This document shows, in pieces, positions 52,893-60,841 of a stretch of 64,000 nucleotides of DNA. Both the position numbers and the translations under genes were made by a program. Source of the stretch: Oscillospiraceae bacterium MB08-C2-2 (GTDB lineage: Bacteria > Bacillota > Clostridia > Oscillospirales > Ruminococcaceae). How positions within the stretch are numbered: position 1 is the stretch's first letter; every line of letters starts with the position of its first letter. The stretch lies in NCBI GenBank assembly GCA_035621215.1, contig CP141729.1, positions 1,262,944-1,326,943 on the forward strand, given 5' to 3'. The notes under the pieces were generated by a model. That model saw only the letters and a program-made list of their open reading frames with translations. It was not told the DNA's origin and did not search any database.

Positions 52893-53477
52893 GTGAACTG
52901 GAATGGGCGCCTAGATGATTTTGATATTGCCCATCCAGACGGAATCTATTGGTTTGATGGTAGTACGCTTAATCGCCCAAGTTATGTAACGGACGGTATC
53001 TTGTTGGTCCGAAATCAAGCAGGATTTACGGTGGGCACCATTGTTTTTCAGACAATTTTAAATAGCGTACATTTGTCTAGCGCTGCGGGAGCGATCAGGT
53101 GTTGGTATCCGGGTACGGGATGGACTGGATGGAAACATCTGGCCACCGCCGAACCGCCTCAGAAGTACGATCTGCAATATGCCACCGGGTTTTCCGCTTA
53201 CACGAAATCAGAGTACTGGAAAAACCAGTTTTCCGAATGCACAGTTATTGCACGGTGTCAATCAAGTGTAGATATTATATCGGGACATGTGATTGCGTTG
53301 TTGCCGGAAGGATATTGGCCCACAAGTATCGTATCTGTATTGTGCAGGGTCAAGTATCCCAGTGAAACAGTATTTGGATATGTGGATGTACTCCCAGATG
53401 GACAAATTAAAATATATCCCGATCACTTGGTTGCTGGTGCTGCGATAGACATTATTATTAATCCTATTCGGTTTTGA
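52893..53477 (+). pseudogene. fibre-like gene lacking its N-terminal adaptor
   Basis: From GTG 52893, 194 residues: VNWNGRLDDFDIAHPDGIYWF, then WTGWKHLATAEPPQKYDL, IALLPEGYWP and the fibre-type C-terminus. Reading upstream in the same frame gives A-N-K before V-N, exactly the conserved LANKVN segment of the other fibre genes. The adaptor before it is replaced by the phosphoesterase gene, whose TAA lies two bases earlier. It could still be made by translational coupling, but no ribosome binding site is seen. It faces the fibre gene at 53505-54020 tail to tail; hairpin 53489-53516 spans the junction. Confidence 0.75.
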
Positions 53478-53504
53478 CAATTTTCCAAGCGGCACAATAG
53501 AAGG

Positions 53505-54020
53505 CTATTGTGCTGCTGGAAAACAGCATTGCACACATAATTGATCTGTTGCACTCCCGCCTGTTTTTTGATATATGGTTATAGTGCCTGCTGTTGCGCT
53601 TATATTGCCACTACGAGAGTTTCCAAAATCATTATTAGATATATACGACATGATATATGCTTCGGATGGACGGTATCCTTCCGGTAGAGTTCCTATTGTT
53701 ATCTGCTGTAGCGTATTTGCCACAATCATTCCTTGCAGATAGACTATTCCGTACACCTTACAATAGCGAGGCGACAATCCTCCGGCAACTGTTACGCCAT
53801 TTTGCAAAGATAACGTAATCCATTCCACTGTATCCAAATTCACCTTATTTGCCAAAAGCGAATCAGTTTCCATTTTAGAATAGGTGGTCGCCTTTTCTGC
53901 CTTATTTGCCAAAGTCGTATCAATTCCGGCATAAGCCTCATTAAAATCCTGTCGGCTGGGCTTGTCCTCGGGCTTCCACTGGGGCAGGTTATAATGGGCA
54001 GTTTTTTCATTGTAAGACAT
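53505..54020 (-). CDS. phage tail-fibre-like protein
   Basis: 171 residues from ATG 54020 with AGGAGG 9 bases upstream (an in-frame TTG two codons earlier is not conserved in all copies). The adaptor reads MSYNEKTAHYNLPQWKPED, then DKPSRQDFNEAYAGID and two ANKAEK/ANKVN repeats. The C-terminal part has the IGTLPEGYRPSEAYIM motif and a short beta-rich end. The shortest intact copy of the family here. Its promoter and hairpin leader are separated from the gene by an IS200 element, so it may now be silent or driven from the IS. Confidence 0.8.
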   Translation of the reverse strand: MSYNEKTAHYNLPQWKPEDKPSRQDFNEAYAGIDTTLANKAEKATTYSKMETDSLLANKVNLDTVEWITLSLQNGVTVAGGLSPRYCKVYGIVYLQGMIVANTLQQITIGTLPEGYRPSEAYIMSYISNNDFGNSRSGNISATAGTITIYQKTGGSATDQLCVQCCFPAAQ

Positions 54021-54040
54021 ATTCAAATTCCTCCTAAAGT

Positions 54041-54768
54041 CAAAACCTCCGGCTAAGCCGGAGGCTTGAATAAGCCCTAGAAGGGCACAATACAGACAGT
54101 ACCCCTAAAGGGGTCCCGAAAGATCTGCCATCCGCATTGCTTTCTCGGGCAACCCCTAAAGGGGTACGTTTTTATGCCTTGGTGTTCTTGCTACCCGTAA
54201 ACGGGTCAGTGTACTCCTTGAGACTCATCTGATCGGATAGCTCATCTTCCTCCAATTGCTTTTTGATATACTCCTGTATCTGCTTTTTATTCCGCCCTAC
54301 TGTATCCACATAATACCCTCTTGCCCAGAAATGCCTATTTCCATATTTGTACTTCAAATTTGCATGACGGTCGAATATCATTAAGCTGCTCTTCCCTTTT
54401 AGATACCCCATTATCTGCGATACACTAAACTTTGGTGGTATACTGATTAGCATATGGATGTGATCTGGGCATGCGTTCGCTTCTATAATTTCTACCCCTT
54501 TTTGATCACACAATTTCCTTAGGATAAACCCTATGTCTGCTTTAATTTCCCGATATATTACTTGTCTCCTGTATTTTGGTGCAAATACTACGTGGTATTG
54601 ACATCTCCACTTGGTATGTTCTAAACTGTTTATGTCTTTCATTTAAAGACCTCCTCGATTTTTTAGTTAGGTTGGCAGACCTTAACTTTTAATATATCGG
54701 GGAGCTTTTTTCTTGTCCATACCTATAAGGTCTTTCTCCACCGGCAAAGCCGGTGGTTCTTAAGCAGT
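54041..54768 (-). mobile_element. IS200-type element (IS200/IS605 family)
   Basis: 728 bp, limits set by comparison with the uninterrupted leader at 1432-1490 (CCTAAAGT then GTAAA). Sub-terminal hairpins are CCTCCGGC-TAA-GCCGGAGG (54046-54064) and CCACCGGC-AAA-GCCGGTGG (54738-54756). Further small hairpins such as ACCCCTAAAGGGGT lie at 54100-54170. It contains only tnpA, and no target duplication is present, as usual for single-strand transposition. Confidence 0.88.
54172..54642 (-). CDS. tnpA: IS200-type transposase TnpA (Y1, HUH)
   Basis: 156 residues, full length for the family. HUH motif His61-x-His63 (PDHIHMLI), catalytic Tyr125 in IQEYIKKQL, and N-terminal YHVVFAPKYRRQV. It cuts and joins single-stranded DNA at hairpin ends. 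The reading frame is intact. No tnpB is present in this element; the tnpB remnant at 498 belongs to another insertion. Confidence 0.95.
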   Translation of the reverse strand: MKDINSLEHTKWRCQYHVVFAPKYRRQVIYREIKADIGFILRKLCDQKGVEIIEANACPDHIHMLISIPPKFSVSQIMGYLKGKSSLMIFDRHANLKYKYGNRHFWARGYYVDTVGRNKKQIQEYIKKQLEEDELSDQMSLKEYTDPFTGSKNTKA

Positions 54769-54770
54769 GT

Positions 54771-54874
54771 AAACAGCGTGTAAATCCGAATGCGCCTTTC
54801 GGATTTACACGCTGTTTATGGTTTAAAACATATGTTTTTTATTTAATTATAGCATTGAATCTCCACTGTGGCAA
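54771..54874 (-). promoter_or_regulatory. fibre-gene promoter, palindrome and leader hairpin
   Basis: Minus strand: TTGCCA (54869-54874), 17-base spacer, TATAAT (54846-54851), palindrome AAACATATGTTT (54826-54837), then a perfect 20-bp stem hairpin (54771-54790 and 54798-54817). The order and spacing match 1455-1553. The IS200 element separates this module from the fibre ribosome binding site. Confidence 0.7.
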
Positions 54875-54899
54875 CCCTTAAACTAAAATGAATTTGAAA

Positions 54900-55010
54900 C
54901 ACAGTTGATAAGGTATTATTTTTAAAGTCAACGGCATTCCATTTAAGGCTCAACGCCTCAGATCGTCTGAAACCATTGCAGAGGCACACATACACCATAG
55001 GCTTCAATAT
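54900..55010 (-). pseudogene. tyrosine-recombinase fragment
   Basis: The minus-strand frame contains KPMVYVCLCNGFRRSEALSL, then KWNAVDF. This is the segment around the first catalytic Arg of phage-type integrases (GxRRSExLxLxWxDID). It is followed by only a few plausible residues and a stop; the His-x-x-Arg and Tyr parts are missing. It lies directly upstream of the fibre promoter, so the break may mark an old integration or recombination border. Confidence 0.6.
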
Positions 55011-55137
55011 TTCACTGCCAAATGCATGGATGGCCACACTTTTGTCATCCCATCTGCCCATTCCTTTTGCAGGCAGAAGCAATATATTATATGTCATCCC
55101 CATTGCCAAAAACTGCTTCTTTAACGGGCAGTTTTTT

Positions 55138-56757
55138 TCATCTTGTCATGGGTCTGGCGGTGCCCTCGAAAGAATATTGATCCTGAAAATTGTTCCGGTA
55201 TTCTTTTGGCGTAATGCCTTCGTTCTTTTTAAATACATGGCTGAAGTAGTTCGGCTCATTGTATCCTATTTCCATTGCGATAGCCGCTAACTTCATGTCG
55301 GTTTGTGAAAGCAGTTCCTTTGCTCTCTTAATGCGCAGGGTGGTGAGGTGACTGATAAAAGTATTCCCAAATGTCTGAGAAAATATGGTACTGAAATGAG
55401 CGGAGCTCATACCCACATGACGTGCAACGCTGATCAGCGAGATATTGGGGTCGCAATACTGCTTTGAGATATACGCCGCAGCCTGGCTGATGACATGACT
55501 GTGTTTGACCAGCTTTCGATTCTCCTGCTTCATTCGAATCGCTTCCATAAGCAGCTCCTGTGCTTGCTTTTCGCAGAAATCCCGCCGGCTGGAGGCTGCA
55601 AAGATATCATAAGCACTGCTCAATTGTGCGGCAATATCTTTTTTATCCACATCCGGTTTTGCTGCCGACACGATTTGAACAGCAGTTTTTAGAATATCCA
55701 CCAACGTGTAATAACGATACAGCATGCTGTTATACTGGTCGCTGTCTGTTCCATCCCAAAATTCACTCATTAGATTGGGGATGTCTTCAGGTGAAGCGTA
55801 GAGAAGCCTTTGCCCAAACCTTTCGCCAAATGAACTGCTAAAGCCTACAATATCGGTTGTAATTTGGGCCATATCATTTATATCAATAACCTGCCCCACT
55901 GAAACCGCTTGGAGTTTCTTGAGCATGGTGTTGGAAGCATTATAAGCATCCTTTACCAAGCTGACTCGCTGAACAATATTGCCCACCAGCGTGGTGATCA
56001 GTATGTCATCGTCCTTCAGTTCGTGGTAAATGATTTTAACAAGAAGATAGGCAGCCTCGTTTAATGAATCTACATTCTTTGCATAGGCAAGCAAGGCCAG
56101 CTGATCTGTTCCATCAAAATAATAGAGAGCCGGGTGTCGATTCAGCAAGATCTTGGCTATTTTCTGTTGCCAGTGGATGCTGAGCGAATCTGCACTTTCA
56201 AAATGGAACAGAATCACTTGATAAAAAGGATGCACTATTTCAAGTCCCAGAGATGCTGCTCGTTCCAGTATGGGGCCGGTATCAGCACCGCCGAAAAGCA
56301 TCTGCTGCATAAAATGCTGATACAGCGCAAACTTCACCTCGTCCTTGCTATATCCGGTTGGTAACGCTCCTCTGCTTCGGCTTTGCTCCAACTGCAACGC
56401 CATTTTATGAATTGCTTCGGCAAGCTCGGTAGGCCGAACCGGCTTGAGAAGATATAGGTCAACGCCAAGAGAAATTGCTTTCTGAGCCGATTCAAATTCA
56501 TCATACCCACTAATAATGGCGGTTTTAAGCCACGGCATCATCGTTTTTGCATGGCGAATCAATTCAAACCCATCCAAAAATGGCATCTTAATATCGGTGA
56601 GCAAAATATCCGGCATCAGGTCAGTCATCATAGAGAGAGCCATTTCCCCATCCGATGCTTCACCACAAAACGAATATGGCCCTTCCATATTCTCAACCAT
56701 ATCCCGGATATTTTGCCGGATCAGGAGTTCATCTTCCACAACAAAAATCTGATACAT
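55138..56757 (-). CDS. response regulator, REC plus AraC-type HTH (YesN type)
   Basis: 539 residues from ATG 56757 (AAGGGGTG upstream; an ATG ten codons earlier lacks a signal). The receiver has VVEDE, phosphoacceptor Asp55 (ILLTDIKMPF), Thr/Ser site IISGYDEF and Lys in LLKPV. A variable middle region is followed by a C-terminal AraC domain with HTH motifs (ISLISVARHVGMSSAHFSTIFS and MKLAAIAMEIGYNEPNYFSHVFK). It is divergent from the arabinose-type operon at 57047 and so its likely regulator. No cognate histidine kinase is next to it in the window. Confidence 0.92.
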   Translation of the reverse strand: MYQIFVVEDELLIRQNIRDMVENMEGPYSFCGEASDGEMALSMMTDLMPDILLTDIKMPFLDGFELIRHAKTMMPWLKTAIISGYDEFESAQKAISLGVDLYLLKPVRPTELAEAIHKMALQLEQSRSRGALPTGYSKDEVKFALYQHFMQQMLFGGADTGPILERAASLGLEIVHPFYQVILFHFESADSLSIHWQQKIAKILLNRHPALYYFDGTDQLALLAYAKNVDSLNEAAYLLVKIIYHELKDDDILITTLVGNIVQRVSLVKDAYNASNTMLKKLQAVSVGQVIDINDMAQITTDIVGFSSSFGERFGQRLLYASPEDIPNLMSEFWDGTDSDQYNSMLYRYYTLVDILKTAVQIVSAAKPDVDKKDIAAQLSSAYDIFAASSRRDFCEKQAQELLMEAIRMKQENRKLVKHSHVISQAAAYISKQYCDPNISLISVARHVGMSSAHFSTIFSQTFGNTFISHLTTLRIKRAKELLSQTDMKLAAIAMEIGYNEPNYFSHVFKKNEGITPKEYRNNFQDQYSFEGTARPMTR

Positions 56758-56955
56758 TGTCTCACCCCTTCTTGTCATATAATGCACTGTAAGTTTATCC
56801 TTGCTAATTTTACCATTAAATTACAGTTTCGTCTACTTAACTAAAGATATTATCATTTTTTCAAAAGAAAATATAGGTTTTGACGTCTCTCTTGGAGATT
56901 GCAAAAATTGATATCAGCTTGCCGAAAGAACTTTAATGTCTCCCACTGCTATAAG

Positions 56956-56970
56956 GACTATACTATAGTC
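56956..56970. promoter_or_regulatory. palindrome over a -10-like site, arabinose-type operon
   Basis: Perfect GACTATA-C-TATAGTC containing TATACT (56959-56964), 77 bases upstream of the binding-protein start. A good -35 is not obvious, which would suit activator dependence. Confidence 0.45.
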
Positions 56971-57046
56971 AAACAGTCTGGATAATAAACACATCCCGGC
57001 TGCAAAACGATGATCGTTACTTTATTTGAATATTGGAGGAGAAAAA

Positions 57047-58063
57047 ATGAAAAAGCTGTTTTGTATGTTTTTAATCATGACGCTTACTCTTTCACTGGCT
57101 GCATGCGGAGGTGCCGCTCCCCTAGAGCCTGCCAGTAGCACTGCTCCGGCCCCCAGCGCCGCTGAACCGCCTAAAGCAGATTCGGGCACCATTACAGTCG
57201 GTATTGTCAACAACCCTCCCTCTGAATCCGGCTATCGTGAAGCCAATGTTAAAGATTTTGAAAAAGTATTCGCTGCCGAAAATGGATACGAAGCAAAAAC
57301 TTTTTACAGCCTCAAAAATGACGAGCAGTTGAATGCCGCCCAGCAGTTTATCACCGACGGCGTGGATTATCTGCTGATATCCGCTGCAGAGACAACTGGC
57401 TGGGACAGTGTCCTGAAATCCGCCAAAGAGGCTGGCATCAAGGTCTTCCTGTTTGACCGTAAGATCGATTGTGATGAAAACCTGTTTGAATCCGCTGTTG
57501 TTTCCGACATGGCCAAGGAAGGCGACCTCGCCGTTGCATGGCTGAAGGATCAGAAGCTGGATGCCTATAAGGTAATTCACATTCAGGGCGCCATGGGCTC
57601 AGATGCTCAGATCGGCCGCACCGGTGCGCTGGACAAGGAATTTGCAGCCGGTACAATGGAGAAAATTGTACAGCAGACAGCCACTTGGGACGAAGCAGAA
57701 GCCAAGAAAATTGTGGAATCCGTTATAAACTCCGGTGAGAAATTCAACGTTGTCTATGCTGAGAACGACGGTATGGCAAGAGGCGCTGTTGCCGCTTTGG
57801 ATGAAGCCGGTATTACCCACGGCAAAAATGGCGATGTTGTTATCATGGGCTTTGACTGCAATACCTGGGCGCTGGAAGAAGTGCTCAAGGGCAACTGGAA
57901 CTACGATGGTCAGTGCAGCCCCTTCCAGGCCACTGTGATCAGTGACATGATCGCAACACTGGAAAACGGCGGAACCCTCTCACAGAAAATTGTGATTTCG
58001 GAAGAAAGAGGCTTTGATGCCGCCACCATCACCCAGGCAGACATTGATACATATGGCTTATAA
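57047..58063 (+). CDS. sugar ABC transporter binding lipoprotein (arabinose-type operon)
   Basis: 338 residues from ATG 57047 with GGAGGAG 6-7 bases upstream. Lipobox SLAACGGAA, then a Pro/Ala/Ser linker and a periplasmic-binding fold (TVGIVNNPPSESGYREANVKDF, DYLLISAAETTGWDSVL, GIKVFLFDRKI, NVVYAENDGMARGAVAAL). The fold resembles YtfQ-like galactofuranose/arabinose receptors. A hairpin terminator lies between this gene and the ATPase gene, which would give more receptor than transporter. Confidence 0.92.
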   Translation: MKKLFCMFLIMTLTLSLAACGGAAPLEPASSTAPAPSAAEPPKADSGTITVGIVNNPPSESGYREANVKDFEKVFAAENGYEAKTFYSLKNDEQLNAAQQFITDGVDYLLISAAETTGWDSVLKSAKEAGIKVFLFDRKIDCDENLFESAVVSDMAKEGDLAVAWLKDQKLDAYKVIHIQGAMGSDAQIGRTGALDKEFAAGTMEKIVQQTATWDEAEAKKIVESVINSGEKFNVVYAENDGMARGAVAALDEAGITHGKNGDVVIMGFDCNTWALEEVLKGNWNYDGQCSPFQATVISDMIATLENGGTLSQKIVISEERGFDAATITQADIDTYGL

Positions 58064-58103
58064 TTAATCGCTTTTTACCATAGCAAAGTAGTTGTGTCAA
58101 CAC

Positions 58104-58156
58104 TGCGCGGTGCGGATTATGTGGATGGGTTCCGCGTATCCGCACCGTGCATTTTT
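58104..58156 (+). terminator. intra-operon attenuating terminator
   Basis: 14-bp arms at 58104-58117 and 58138-58151 (about one mismatch), then TTTTT, 25 bases before the ATPase start. Confidence 0.8.
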
Positions 58157-58182
58157 ATGGCACCTCGAAGGGAGCGTTGTCC

Positions 58183-59742
58183 ATGCAAAACGATATTGTC
58201 TTGTCTGCACAAAAGATATGCAAAGCCTTTCCCGGTGTAAGAGCCCTACATAATGTGGATTTTACTCTGCGCCAGGGTGAAATCCACGCACTGATGGGAG
58301 AGAACGGAGCTGGCAAATCAACTCTGATTAAGGTGTTAACCGGCGTTTATCAAAAGGATGCGGGGCAGGTTAATCTAGCGGGGATAGACAGAGAAATTAC
58401 AGTAAAATCACCCCAAGATGCTCAAAACATGGGGATCAGCACCGTCTATCAGGAAATAACGCTGTGCCCCAACCTTACTGTGGCCGAAAACATATTCATC
58501 GGGCGTGGGAAATACAGCTTTGTGAACTGGAAGGATATGGAGAAGAAGGCCGGGACGATTCTTCAGAACCTTGGAATCCCGGCCAGGCCAAAGCAGCAGC
58601 TTGCCAGCTGCTCGCTGGCTGTGCAGCAAATGGTGGCTATTGCCCGCGCCGTGGATATGGAGTGCAAGGTTCTCATTCTGGATGAACCAACCTCTTCACT
58701 GGATGAGCAAGAGGTTGGGATGCTCTTCAACCTGATGCGCGATTTAAAAGCCCGCGGCGTGGGTATTGTCTTTGTCACACATTTTCTGGAGCAGGTATAT
58801 GCCGTTTGCGACAGGATCACAGTCCTGCGAGATGGTGAGCTTGTGGGAGAATATGAAATCAAGGATCTGCCTCAGGTGGATCTGGTTGCAAAAATGATGG
58901 GCAAAGAACTGGACGATCTATCCGGGCTGAAAAAAACGCAGGCAGCGCCCGATGAAAGCAGCACTTCTATTTATGAGGCCACCCAGCTTTCCAGTGAGGC
59001 ATGCGCAAAGCCCTTTGACTTTCGAATCAGCAAGGGGGAGGTCAACGGCTTTACCGGTCTGCTTGGGTCTGGGCGCAGTGAAAGCGTGCGTGCAATTTTT
59101 GGTGCAGATCCGGTTACCGGAGGCAAGGTTTTAATGGATGGAAAACCTGTCACCATATCTTCGCCCATTGATGCCATGAAAAATGGCATTGGATATCTGC
59201 CCGAGGACCGTAAACACGATGGAATTATCTCTGATCTGTCGGTGCGGCAAAATATTATTCTTGCACTGCAGGTTATGAAGGGGTTTTTCCGGCCAATCTC
59301 AAAAGCCAAGGCAGAGGATTTCGCCGAGGAATACATTAAATTGCTAGGGATTAAAACAGCTTCGGCGGATACACCCATCAAGTCTCTTTCCGGCGGGAAC
59401 CAGCAAAAAGCCATTCTGGCACGCTGGCTGCTCACCAATCCCAGATATTTGATATTGGATGAGCCTACCCGTGGCATCGATGTTGGAACCAAGGCTGAAA
59501 TTCAAAAGCTTGTGCTGCGTCTTGCCGAGGAGGGTGTAAGCGTTACGTTTATTTCATCCGAAATCGAAGAGATGCTCCGCACCTGTTCCCGGCTCATTGT
59601 TATGCGTGACCGCAGTATTGTGGGGGAACTCAGAGGCAGCGAGATTACGCAGGATACCATCATGCACACCATTGCCGGAGAGCTCAGGGAAAACGAGATC
59701 ACGCAGGATACTATCATGCACGCTGTTGCAAGGGGGAAATAA
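58183..59742 (+). CDS. sugar ABC transporter ATPase, two-domain, with duplicated C-terminus
   Basis: 519 residues from ATG 58183 (AAGGGAG upstream; an ATG 36 bases earlier lies in the terminator). First half: GENGAGKS Walker A, SCSLAVQQMVAIARA signature, ILDEPTSSLD. Second half: GLLGSGRSES, LSGGNQQKAILARWL, ILDEPTRGIDVG. The C-terminal end contains an 18-residue tandem duplication (GELRGSEITQDTIMHTIA then GELRENEITQDTIMHAVA; 59623-59676 and 59677-59730). It energises uptake through the two permeases that follow. Confidence 0.94.
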   Translation: MQNDIVLSAQKICKAFPGVRALHNVDFTLRQGEIHALMGENGAGKSTLIKVLTGVYQKDAGQVNLAGIDREITVKSPQDAQNMGISTVYQEITLCPNLTVAENIFIGRGKYSFVNWKDMEKKAGTILQNLGIPARPKQQLASCSLAVQQMVAIARAVDMECKVLILDEPTSSLDEQEVGMLFNLMRDLKARGVGIVFVTHFLEQVYAVCDRITVLRDGELVGEYEIKDLPQVDLVAKMMGKELDDLSGLKKTQAAPDESSTSIYEATQLSSEACAKPFDFRISKGEVNGFTGLLGSGRSESVRAIFGADPVTGGKVLMDGKPVTISSPIDAMKNGIGYLPEDRKHDGIISDLSVRQNIILALQVMKGFFRPISKAKAEDFAEEYIKLLGIKTASADTPIKSLSGGNQQKAILARWLLTNPRYLILDEPTRGIDVGTKAEIQKLVLRLAEEGVSVTFISSEIEEMLRTCSRLIVMRDRSIVGELRGSEITQDTIMHTIAGELRENEITQDTIMHAVARGK

Positions 59743-59743
59743 G

Positions 59744-60841
59744 ATGCGTAGGGGCATATATCGATCAACCGCCTTCAAAAATGAATATTCTCAACTAATT
59801 ATTCCGCTTATAGCCCTCGCCCTGCTTGTTCTATTTAATCTGCTCAGGGACCCCGGTTTCTTTTCGGTGGGGCTTACCACAAACAATCAGGGGAATACCG
59901 TTCTGGCGGGTAACCTGATCAGTATTCTCAACGGAGCCTCTGAACTTGCAATTCTCGCTATGGGGATGACACTGGTAACCGCAGCATGTGGCGGCCAGGA
60001 TATCAGTGTAGGTGCGGCGGCAGCGATAGCAGGCAGTGTGTTCATCAAGGTTCTGCGCACCAGTGCGATCACACCCGGGACTGTATTGCTTGCCTTTTTG
60101 GCGTGCTGCGCCGTTGCGATCATCTTTGGCGCCTTTAACGGAACATTGGTTGCTGTATTTGGTATCCAGCCGATGATTGCCACACTGATCCTGTATACAG
60201 CGGGCCGCTCCATTGCCTACTGGATCAACGGCGGTGCCACACCCACCGTTTCCAGCCCGCTGATCAACTCTCTGGGGGGCTTTATTCCGGGGATCCCTAT
60301 CCCCACTCCGATTTTTATCGTTATATTGTGTGGGATCATTTTTGCCTTGTTGTTTAAGTTCTCATGCCTCGGTCTTTATACACAGGCGGTTGGAATCAAT
60401 CAACAGGCGGCCCGCCTTAATGGGATCAACACCATCGGCATAAAGCTGCTTTCCTTTGTTATTTTGGGTGTATGTGTCGCTGTTGCGGGTTGTATCAGCG
60501 TTAGCAGGCTGGGGCTGATCAACCATGAAACACTGCTCATAGAAATTGAAATGGATGCAATTTTGGCTGTAGCCATCGGAGGAAATGCTCTAAGTGGCGG
60601 CAAATTCAAAATGGCCGGATCGGTGCTGGGTGCTTATGCCATTCAGGCGCTGACCACAACACTATACGCCATGAAGGTATCCTCCACAGCAATCAAGGCA
60701 TATAAGGCGGTTGTGATCATACTGATTGTAGTAATCGGCTCGCCGGTTGTAAAGCGTATTGCTGACCGGCTCTGGACCAATCTATCAAACCAGATCCGCC
60801 GTACAAAAGCGCCTGCCATCATGGGAGGAAATCAGCAATGA
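59744..60841 (+). CDS. sugar ABC transporter permease 1 (YtfT-like)
   Basis: 365 residues from ATG 59744, one base after the ATPase stop, with AGGGGG upstream. About nine to ten membrane segments; the RbsC-family motif is AMGMTLVTAACGGQDISVGAAA and the ATPase-contact loop AVGINQQAARLNGINTIG. It forms a heterodimer with permease 2, as in YtfT-YjfF systems for galactofuranose/arabinose. Confidence 0.92.
   Translation: MRRGIYRSTAFKNEYSQLIIPLIALALLVLFNLLRDPGFFSVGLTTNNQGNTVLAGNLISILNGASELAILAMGMTLVTAACGGQDISVGAAAAIAGSVFIKVLRTSAITPGTVLLAFLACCAVAIIFGAFNGTLVAVFGIQPMIATLILYTAGRSIAYWINGGATPTVSSPLINSLGGFIPGIPIPTPIFIVILCGIIFALLFKFSCLGLYTQAVGINQQAARLNGINTIGIKLLSFVILGVCVAVAGCISVSRLGLINHETLLIEIEMDAILAVAIGGNALSGGKFKMAGSVLGAYAIQALTTTLYAMKVSSTAIKAYKAVVIILIVVIGSPVVKRIADRLWTNLSNQIRRTKAPAIMGGNQQ

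Noticed and set aside
54041-54768. A TnpB- or guide-RNA-bearing IS605 element
   Set aside because: The element is 728 bp with only tnpA; no tnpB frame exists inside it.
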